A DNA stretch of 63,347 bases from Actinomycetes bacterium (GTDB lineage Bacteria > Actinomycetota > Acidimicrobiia > Acidimicrobiales > RAAP-2), in the NCBI GenBank assembly GCA_021791145.1, contig JAJYXE010000041.1, positions 1 through 63,347 on the forward strand, read 5' to 3'. Position numbers and translations under genes: made by a program. Of the stretch, positions 1 through 6,919 are shown one piece after another. How positions within the stretch are numbered: the first letter of the stretch is position 1; every line of letters starts with the position of its first letter. The notes beneath the pieces are model-generated. The model saw nothing but the letters and a program-made list of their open reading frames with translations, was not told the DNA's origin and did not search any database.

Positions 1-1310
1 CGTTTCGACAGCCTCTCGGGCGAGATCGTACTCCCCGTGCAAACATCGCTCCAAAGACAAACCGCAGGCTGCATCAGTCCCTGCGCGCCGCGTCGGTTCG
101 GCTGAAGACCGCTGCCACGTCGAGCGGAGGCGCCGAGAGGCCGAGCACCCTGGTTCGGGTGGACCACCCAGGATCGCCCGGAGGGTGGTCAGCGTCCCGG
201 CGCGTGCCAAGGGCACTTCGGGCTCGAGGACGCGAACCCCCGTGCCGTTGTCACTGGTCGTGACTACCCTCATACCATGAGCACCGGCCCGCACCAGCCA
301 CCTCCTTGCGCCCCACCCGCCACCGGAGACGATGCGGCAGTGCGCGCGGCGCAGATGTCATCGCGTCGGGCAGCAGGCCCGGGTGGCCCAGGGCCCACCT
401 CAGCGCCTGCAAGTCCCCCCTCGCCCACTCCGCCCAAAGGTGGGCCTGGGTCCACTTCCCCGCCCGGGAGCGCCCCCCCACTCAGGACCACACCCACGGT
501 CAGCCGGACACGAGCATCGTCCTTCGCTTCCACGTCGTGTCACCCGGACGCGGGCGAAGGGGGCCCGGATCGTCGCCACAGAGGCGAGGGCCGGGCGGAT
601 CGCCGCGTCACCCAGCCCAGCAACCGAGCTCCTCCCCGGTCGGAACAGCAGATTGCACACAGGACCGAGCTGCTGACGGTGCCGGGCGTGACCGACCTCG
701 AGGTGCTCGCGCGCCGCCAGGCGGCAGTGGCCCGCCTCGGCAGCTTCGACGCGCCTTCGACCGGCGGCGCCAGCTCGGTGCTGCCACTCCAGGCCGTGCG
801 GGAGTCGGTGGCGGCGCCCACCTGCACCTGCCGGCCGAGGCCGCGTCGGCGATCTCGACCGTCGAGCCCAACAGTTCCAGCTCTTGTGGACGAAGCGGAC
901 GCCGTTCATCGACTCAGCAACGGCGGCCGCCTTGCAACCGCCTTCGAACGTCTTCACTTGGCGCACCACTCCTCGCAGCCCGTCGAGCTCTGATGGGGCG
1001 GCCACCGTGATCGTGGCGGCCACCGATCCTTCTTTGGTCAAGACGTACACATCGAGAGTCCTTTATGAGAGGTCCAGTCCGGTGTGCAACATCGTCGATG
1101 CCTCCTCCCTGACTCATTGACAGAGACAAACCTTGACCCCGAACGAGGCACCTACCACCACGGGGGTACAGGCGCCTTTCTATGCGCTTCTTCAGGTCGC
1201 CAGATCACCACGGCGGCGGCCACGCGAGGTGCATTCGGGTGTGTTGATCTCCCCACACGTGGGAGCTACGCTCGCACGGAGCATGCAGCCATACATCATG
1301 AGGGGGTTAA
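1..1310. other. Leader region without an intact gene
   Basis: No open frame here has convincing protein-like sequence; the long frames on both strands are rich in Pro, Arg and Gly and look like chance frames in GC-rich DNA. The only recognisable content is a decayed transposase on the reverse strand (start near 1092, listed separately). The last about 50 bases hold the ribosome binding site of the secreted protein that starts at 1311. Confidence 0.6.
620..1092 (-). pseudogene. Degenerate IS110-family transposase remnant
   Basis: Reading the reverse strand from ATG at 1092 gives MLHTGLDLS, an in-frame TAA, then RTLDVYVLTKEG and further on VAESMNGVRFVHK. This resembles the N-terminus of IS110-type transposases, which start with a short hydrophobic-GLDLSRR-type strand and carry an ESMNGARFVHD-type motif. 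After FVHK (near 885) the homology moves to another frame, ELELLGSTVEIADA, so one base has been gained or lost. Beyond about 830 the expected KTDK-containing catalytic part cannot be found in any frame, so the 3' boundary is approximate. One nonsense codon, one frameshift and a missing catalytic core mean it is dead. No terminal repeats were recognised. Confidence 0.5.
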
Positions 1311-3674
1311 GTGATCAACGTCGGGACGAACTCAGTTCTTCTCCATAAGGGATCGAAGCGAGCGCGCCTATTCACGTGGCGACCAGTAGCTGCTGTGCTA
1401 TGCACCGTGACTATCACGCTGGGCATGTGCCTCGCGGTTGAACCGTCTGCAGTTTCTATTACACGTAACCAATGGTCGATCGTATCTGCTGCACAGGCAC
1501 CAGGTGACACGAGCGCCTGGTACGCGTCAGTATCGTGCGTCAGCACGTCATTCTGCTTAAGTGTCGGCCACGCCTTCCAGGGAACGAGCACAGTCGTGTC
1601 AGTTTGGAACGGAATGTCTTGGCTATCCATGGCAGCACCAGCACGCGATATCGTGTCAGTCTCTTGTGTCAACAGCACATGGTGCATGCTAGGGTCAACA
1701 ACAAACTCGTATGTGTGGCACGCTGGTCACTGGGCAGCTCAGCAAGGTGGCGGCAGGCCAACCTGCCTCAGCACACGGTTCTGCATGGCCCTGAGTCCGC
1801 TCACTGTAAATGAGCCGTTGCCCACAGGAAGGACCGTCATCGGCAGTATCATTGAGTCGTGGAACGGCCATGGATGGGTGCGCTCAGGCAGCTTCCAGAC
1901 ACGATATTATAGTTTCATATCCTGCGTCAGCTCCTCGTGGTGCATGGTTGTTGGAGTTGGCGATAGGAGCAATGGCACCCCAGAAGCGATCGCAGCGAGC
2001 TGGAATGGAATCAGTTGGTCCACAGTGCCACCCCCGAACGTTATCACAAGCCAATTCACATCCGTATCCTGTGTTCGCTACACATGGTGTGTTGCTGTCG
2101 GTGTACATGTCAGATCGAGCGGTGTGGAACCTCTCATAGAATTGTGGAATGGTTCTAAGTGGGTGCAGCTGCAGAGCTCGTCCGTGCCCAGCTTGTTCCT
2201 CACGTCGGTCTCGTGCACCTCGGTGTCCTCTTGTACGGCGGTCGGGTCAACGAGAACAACATCGCTACAAACCGGCAGTACGACACACCAGGGGACGGGG
2301 GCTATCGAGCAGTGGAACGGTGGCTCGTGGTCACGTGTGGTTATTGCAAACCCCTCCACGTACTACAACAGAGTCACATTCAAATCAGTCTCGTGCGTCG
2401 GCCCCGGGAACACAAACTGTGTTGCCGTGGGAAGTTACTCGCACACATATCTGACACCGAGCTTCACAGCCCCCCTCACTCCCATAATTGCTTCCCAGGG
2501 TATGCACCCCGCCGTTCCCCCTTTCACAACATTCACTCGCATCTACGGTAAGACAGCCGATGCCACGGCAGCCGCCGAGCTTGAGCACCAGTTCCCGCCC
2601 GGCACCTGTCCTGGCACCACAGGAAGTCGAGCGGTCGTGCTCGCCACCGACAAGACCTACGCGGACGCACTGGCGAGCGGTTACCTCGCACGCTCTCTTG
2701 GCACGGGAACGTTGCTCACCCCGCCCACGTCGCTTTCTGCGCCGACCCGCACAGCGATCCACGAAGAAGGCATCACCAAGGTCTACGTCGTAGGGGGCCC
2801 CCTCGCGGTGAGCACAGCGGTCGTCGATCAATTGGAGTCCACCGTGGCTGACGAGTGCGGGGGTGCGAGCGCGTTGCCGGGGACAGTGAAGATCGTGGTG
2901 ACACGGATCGCAGGACCGACTCAGTACGACACCGCAGAGAAGATCGCCGAGATGCCCACAGCCTCAAGCGTCGGCGCGGCGTCCTTCGCTGGCGCCTATA
3001 CAGGAGCGAACGCGTCAGGGGGAAAAGGCAGGTACAACGTTACCTCGGGTCTGGCCTCCAGCGCGCCAGCGAGCGCAACAGCGCTGCCAACGGCCATCGT
3101 CGCCACCGGCAGAGGGTTCCAGGACGCAGAGAGCGCGAGCACCATGGCCTACGCCGAGCGGTTTCCGATTCTCCTCACGACACCGAGCACGCTTTCCCCG
3201 CAGGTCATCGCAGGCATCAAGACTTTGGGCATCAAGCAGGTGATCGTGATCGGGGGGCCACTGGCAGTGTCGAACAGCGTCGCGTCGACGCTCGAGGGGC
3301 TCGGCGTCTCGGTGCTACGGATCGCAGGCCAGACATATTCGGGCACGTCAACCGAATTGGCAGCGTTCGAGACGGCAGCATCGAACGGCGGTCTTGGATG
3401 GACGGGTACTGGATCGCTCGCGATCGCACGCGGAAACGGCTTCACCGACGGTCTCTCAGGGGCGGTTGTGGCAGCGGATGGACCGACTGCGAGCTCACCC
3501 GAACCGCTCGTGCTGACCCTCAGCCCGACGACCGCCGGGTCAGCACTTGGCACCTTCCTTCATACGGCTGGGACGACTGGCATAGGTGGGACGAAGGTCT
3601 CGCACTTCACGATCTTGGGTGGGCCGTACGCGATCACCCAGACAACCATCAACTCGATGGGAGCTGACCTCTAG
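1311..3674 (+). CDS. Secreted multi-repeat protein with C-terminal cell-wall-binding repeats
   Basis: A 787-residue exported protein. It starts at GTG 1311 behind an AGGGGG ribosome binding site; residues 20-45 form a hydrophobic signal-peptide-like segment. Residues about 55-400 contain six or more copies of a loose 45-60 residue repeat built on S-V-S-C-V-x(3)-W/S-C-x-A-V-G followed by a WNGxxW motif, with two cysteines per repeat. Residues about 400-787 hold three repeats of the cell wall binding repeat 2 type (PF04122): TRIYGKTADATAAAE, TRIAGPTQYDTAE and LRIAGQTYSGTSTE, each followed by a VYVVGG/VIVIGG/FTILGG strand. The likely role is a surface protein anchored to wall polymer, with the N-terminal repeats facing outwards; the ligand is unknown. 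Codon use changes inside the gene: the N-terminal half uses many A/T-ending codons, the C-terminal half is GC-rich like the neighbours, suggesting a mosaic or transferred gene. Confidence 0.8.
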   Translation: MINVGTNSVLLHKGSKRARLFTWRPVAAVLCTVTITLGMCLAVEPSAVSITRNQWSIVSAAQAPGDTSAWYASVSCVSTSFCLSVGHAFQGTSTVVSVWNGMSWLSMAAPARDIVSVSCVNSTWCMLGSTTNSYVWHAGHWAAQQGGGRPTCLSTRFCMALSPLTVNEPLPTGRTVIGSIIESWNGHGWVRSGSFQTRYYSFISCVSSSWCMVVGVGDRSNGTPEAIAASWNGISWSTVPPPNVITSQFTSVSCVRYTWCVAVGVHVRSSGVEPLIELWNGSKWVQLQSSSVPSLFLTSVSCTSVSSCTAVGSTRTTSLQTGSTTHQGTGAIEQWNGGSWSRVVIANPSTYYNRVTFKSVSCVGPGNTNCVAVGSYSHTYLTPSFTAPLTPIIASQGMHPAVPPFTTFTRIYGKTADATAAAELEHQFPPGTCPGTTGSRAVVLATDKTYADALASGYLARSLGTGTLLTPPTSLSAPTRTAIHEEGITKVYVVGGPLAVSTAVVDQLESTVADECGGASALPGTVKIVVTRIAGPTQYDTAEKIAEMPTASSVGAASFAGAYTGANASGGKGRYNVTSGLASSAPASATALPTAIVATGRGFQDAESASTMAYAERFPILLTTPSTLSPQVIAGIKTLGIKQVIVIGGPLAVSNSVASTLEGLGVSVLRIAGQTYSGTSTELAAFETAASNGGLGWTGTGSLAIARGNGFTDGLSGAVVAADGPTASSPEPLVLTLSPTTAGSALGTFLHTAGTTGIGGTKVSHFTILGGPYAITQTTINSMGADL

Positions 3675-3739
3675 AGCCCCACCTCTTCACGCCGCCACTG
3701 TGAACCCGGACGGGAGCGATTGAACGGTACCGCCGCTGC

Positions 3740-5071
3740 GTGCCCTACCATGCGCGCGCGATGACCTCGGCCGAAGAGCGCCCTCCGACCGGGACCGAGC
3801 CGGACCCGGCGGTCGCGAGCACCGCGCGTGCAAGCGCGACGCGGCGCGGGGCGGCGCGTGCCGTTGCGCCACCGCCCGACCCCTCCGGCCAGGCAGGCGC
3901 CGATACCTACCGGGGCCGGATGTGGCGGGTCGCGGCCCGGCGTGAGGTGCCGCTGGCGACGATCCTCACGACGGTGCTCGTGACGTTCCTCGTGCTCGAC
4001 GTCAACCTGCTCGCGATCTGGCTCCTCGTGGTGCTGCGCTTCGTGGTCCTCTACATCGTGATGGGGCTCTTCTTGGCACTGCTCCTCACGCCGGCAGTCC
4101 GGCTCGTCGAGCGCGGACCGATCCGTCACGGGCTCGCCGCCGTGATCGTGTTCGTCGCCTGCGTGCTGGCCGTCGGCGGGGTTGTCGCAGCCTTCACCGC
4201 ACCGCTGGTCAGCGCCATCACCCACTTCGCCAAGGAGGTCCCCGCGCTCGTGCGCCAGGCCGAGGCGGGGCACGGCCGGATCGGCCACCTCTTGAAGCAC
4301 TTTCACCTCGAGTCCTGGGTGAAGAGGAACGTGCCGAAGATCGCCTCGGACATCACGAAGAGCCTGAAACCCGCGCAGGCATTCTCTGTCGGCGCGACGG
4401 CACTCTCCACTCTTGTGGCCCTGGCAGCCGTCGCGGTCCTCACGCTCTTCCTGCTGCTCGAAGGGCCGAACCTGCGCCGCACCCTGCTCGCCAGGATGTC
4501 ACCGCCCACCGCGGCGCGAGTGGCCAAGGTCTACCGCCAGGTTTCCAGTTCGGTCACCGGCTACATGCTCGGCGACTTTCTTACGTCGATCGTCGCCGGC
4601 GCTGTGGTCGCGGTGTCGCTCTCCTTGCTCGGCGTGCCCTATCCCCTCCTGCTCGGTCTGTGGGTTGGGCTCGTGGACTTCCTTCCTTTGGTGGGAGGCT
4701 TGCTGGCCGGCGTGCCGGTAGTCCTCATCGCGGCGTTCCACTCCTTTGGTGCCGCGTTGGTGATGCTGGTGGTCTTCCTCGCCTACCAGGAGATCGAGAA
4801 CCACGTGCTGTACCCATTGGTCATGAGCAAGACCGTGCGCTTGAGCCCGCTCTGGGTGCTCGTGGCGGTGCTGGTCGGCGCCACGCTCGGAGACAAGATC
4901 GGCTCCGGCCTCGGCGCCTTCGTCGGGGCGCTCATCGCCATCCCGGTCGGCGGCGCCCTCCAGGTCATCGCCCGCGAGCTCCGGCGCGGTCCCACAGCCG
5001 AAGCACCTCCAGAGATCCTCGAGGCGCTCGTGGAGCCCGAGGTGCTGGCCGAGCGGGAGACAGAGCGCTGA
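3740..5071 (+). CDS. AI-2E family transporter (PF01594)
   Basis: A 443-residue integral membrane protein of the AI-2E/TqsA-PerM family, thought to export small molecules. The first about 70 residues are polar and Pro/Ala-rich; seven to eight hydrophobic segments follow, starting near residue 75 (TILTTVLVTFLVLDVNLLAI). The family's conserved C-terminal half is clear: PYPLLLGLWVGLVDFLPLVG near residue 300 and YPLVMSKTVRLSPLWVLVAV near residue 360. A short charged tail ends in EVLAERETER. The start is uncertain: GTG 3740 and ATG 3761 are both in frame and neither has a good ribosome binding site. The true substrate cannot be read from the sequence. Confidence 0.85.
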   Translation: MPYHARAMTSAEERPPTGTEPDPAVASTARASATRRGAARAVAPPPDPSGQAGADTYRGRMWRVAARREVPLATILTTVLVTFLVLDVNLLAIWLLVVLRFVVLYIVMGLFLALLLTPAVRLVERGPIRHGLAAVIVFVACVLAVGGVVAAFTAPLVSAITHFAKEVPALVRQAEAGHGRIGHLLKHFHLESWVKRNVPKIASDITKSLKPAQAFSVGATALSTLVALAAVAVLTLFLLLEGPNLRRTLLARMSPPTAARVAKVYRQVSSSVTGYMLGDFLTSIVAGAVVAVSLSLLGVPYPLLLGLWVGLVDFLPLVGGLLAGVPVVLIAAFHSFGAALVMLVVFLAYQEIENHVLYPLVMSKTVRLSPLWVLVAVLVGATLGDKIGSGLGAFVGALIAIPVGGALQVIARELRRGPTAEAPPEILEALVEPEVLAERETER

Positions 5072-5234
5072 TCGGAGGCCCACCCGAGCGTGACACGGCC
5101 GGCCCCTACAGGTCCAAGGGGCCGGGGTCGGTCTGCAGCCGGAGCTGCAGCGTTGGGCTCCAGACTCTTGTTCGGCAGCTGCTTGCCCGGGCACTGCTCC
5201 AGCCCCGCGCACTGCTCAAGGGAAAGGGAGGGAC

Positions 5235-5864
5235 ATGTACATCGCCCCGGTTGATGCCGGCATCGACGACGACGAGTGGCGGACGTTCGTCGCCGCTCAG
5301 GGCTTCGGTCATCTCGTCGCCTCCGGGCGCCATCGCGACCTGCCCGTCGTGGTGCCAACCCAGTTCGTCTTGGAAGCTGACGAGATCATCTTGCACCTCG
5401 TAGCCCGCAATCCCGTCTTCGAGGCGCTGGACGAGCAGCCACGGGCGGTCATGAGCGTCGCCGGCGACTGGGCGTTCATCCCCTCGACATGGAAGGCGAT
5501 CGGCGACGAGGATCCGCGCCTCGGCATCCCCACCACCTACTACGGGGCGGTCCAACTGGCGGGCACCGCGACGACCGTGGACGATCCCGACGCGATCGCC
5601 GACATCCTGCGGCTCCAGCTCCGGCGCATCCAACCGGGTGTCGACGTGGCCGACCCCGCGCTGGCACACCAGGCGCAACTGCGGACCATTCGTGGCGTGC
5701 GTCTGGCAGTGGAGGAGGTCCGGGCCAAGTTCAAGTACGGCGGCAACGTCGACGTGGCGCACCGCCTGGCCGTCGTGGAGCGGCTCGAGGAGCGAGGAGG
5801 CCCCGGTGACCGGGCGGCGGCAGCCCAGACGCTTCGACGGATTCGGGCCGAAGCCCGATCCTGA
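5235..5864 (+). CDS. FMN-binding negative transcriptional regulator, PaiB-like
   Basis: A 209-residue soluble protein resembling the PaiB/FMN-binding split-barrel family (PF04299). The start ATG 5235 is preceded by GGGAGGG at good spacing and gives MYIAPVDAG. Diagnostic stretches are the N-terminal FGHLVASGR with PTQFVLEADEIILHLVARN, the central YNAQ-equivalent region ending in IPTTYYGAVQLAGTA, and the C-terminal IRGVRLAVEEVRAKFKYGGN, which matches the family's I-G-F-x-I-x-I-x-K-x-K-x-SQN region (here degenerate). PaiB of Bacillus represses protease and sporulation genes, but many homologues are of unknown role or act as flavin/pyridoxine-type oxidases, so the regulator name is inherited rather than shown. 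It is transcribed alone. Confidence 0.75.
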   Translation: MYIAPVDAGIDDDEWRTFVAAQGFGHLVASGRHRDLPVVVPTQFVLEADEIILHLVARNPVFEALDEQPRAVMSVAGDWAFIPSTWKAIGDEDPRLGIPTTYYGAVQLAGTATTVDDPDAIADILRLQLRRIQPGVDVADPALAHQAQLRTIRGVRLAVEEVRAKFKYGGNVDVAHRLAVVERLEERGGPGDRAAAAQTLRRIRAEARS

Positions 5865-5883
5865 GCGCGCCGGCGCTGTGCGC

Positions 5884-5911
5884 GACCTGCGACCTGCGAC
5901 CTGCGACCTGC
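5884..5911. repeat. 4 x 7-bp tandem repeat GACCTGC
   Basis: Four perfect head-to-tail copies of GACCTGC lie just downstream of the PaiB-like gene, in the gap before the convergent hydrolase gene. No function is evident; it is one of many short tandem duplications in intergenic DNA of this window. Confidence 0.85.
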
Positions 5912-6012
5912 GATCCAAGACCATGCGACGCCTGGTCGGGCAATGCCGGATGCCGGGCCGGGTGCCAGGCACGAGCTGCGGTGCCGTCACCCGGCAGCGC
6001 GGGCGTTCGACC

Positions 6013-6891
6013 TCACCGACGGGGGGCCTTCGACACTGCGGCGGAAAGAAGCATCGGCTCGGTGGGCTCGGTTGGGCCGGTTGGCTCCGTCGGCTCGGTC
6101 CCCTCTCGGAGAGGGGCGAGCGTACGGACGGCGACGTCTGGACGTCGGTCGGCGAGATAGTCCGGCGTACGACGCTCTGCGGTCGGCACCTCGGCGACGA
6201 CGAGCGCAGGCTCATATGCCGGGAGCTGGGCCAGGACGTGCCCCGATGCGTCGATCACGGCGGAGCCCCCGCAGAACCGGAAGTTGCCTCGCTCGCCCAC
6301 GCAATTGACGTACACGTGCGGCAGGCCGTTCTCGAGCGCTCGGCATCGGATGAACAGTGCGTGGTCGTCCGCGTAGGGGTCCATGTTGGCGGCGATGGTC
6401 ACGAGCAACTGGGCGCCGGCGTGGGCGACCGCCCTCGGCGCCTCGGGAAACTCGATGTCGTAGCAGATGAGTGGCGCCACGGTCATGCCGCACATGTCGG
6501 CGGTGACGTACTCGTCCCCGGCAAGGAACACACGTCGTTCACCGTCGAACAGGTGGACCTTGCGGTAGCGCGCGGCGATCTGCCCCCGTTCGTCCACGCA
6601 GAGTGCAGTGTTGGCCATGCCGGCGGCCGTCATCTCCGCCAGTCCCACGACGATCGCCGTGCCGCGGCGTCGCGCGCACGCTCGAAGCACGGCGATCGGT
6701 CCTTCGGCAGCGTCGACATCGATGGGCTCGACGTTCTTCGGCGCGTACGCCTGGAGGAAGAGCTCGGGGAACACGGCGAGGGACGCCTCGGGATGCTTGT
6801 CGACGAGCCGGCAGGCGGTTTCGAGGTTTGCGCCGACGTCGTGCGGCGGCGGGTCCAATTGCGCAAGCAGCACGCTGATCGAGCGGGTCAC
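6013..6891 (-). CDS. Carbon-nitrogen hydrolase (nitrilase superfamily)
   Basis: About 292 residues. The Glu-Lys-Cys triad of the family is visible: FPELFLQAY (Glu), RYRKVHLFDG (Lys) and PLICYDIEFPE (Cys). Members hydrolyse amides, nitriles or carbamoyl compounds in the cytoplasm; the ICYDIEFPE signature fits an amidase/omega-amidase or carbamoylase-like branch rather than a true nitrilase, but the substrate cannot be told. I chose GTG 6891 (giving VTRSISVLLAQ) because GGGGG lies just upstream and it follows the stop of the molybdoenzyme gene at 6920; ATG 6942 would overlap that gene. The C-terminus carries a simple-sequence tail of repeated Thr-Glu-Pro (6058-6107). It is the last gene of the molybdoenzyme transcription unit and may share its promoter. 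Confidence 0.8.
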   Translation of the reverse strand: MTRSISVLLAQLDPPPHDVGANLETACRLVDKHPEASLAVFPELFLQAYAPKNVEPIDVDAAEGPIAVLRACARRRGTAIVVGLAEMTAAGMANTALCVDERGQIAARYRKVHLFDGERRVFLAGDEYVTADMCGMTVAPLICYDIEFPEAPRAVAHAGAQLLVTIAANMDPYADDHALFIRCRALENGLPHVYVNCVGERGNFRFCGGSAVIDASGHVLAQLPAYEPALVVAEVPTAERRTPDYLADRRPDVAVRTLAPLREGTEPTEPTGPTEPTEPMLLSAAVSKAPRR

Positions 6892-6919
6892 ACATCCCCC
6901 TTCGGCTTCGTGGGAGAGC

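Noticed and set aside
277..1010. Several overlapping forward frames of 114-238 codons at the left end
   Set aside because: Composition is dominated by Pro, Arg, Ser and Gly with no domain-like pattern; part of the stretch is antisense to the decayed transposase.
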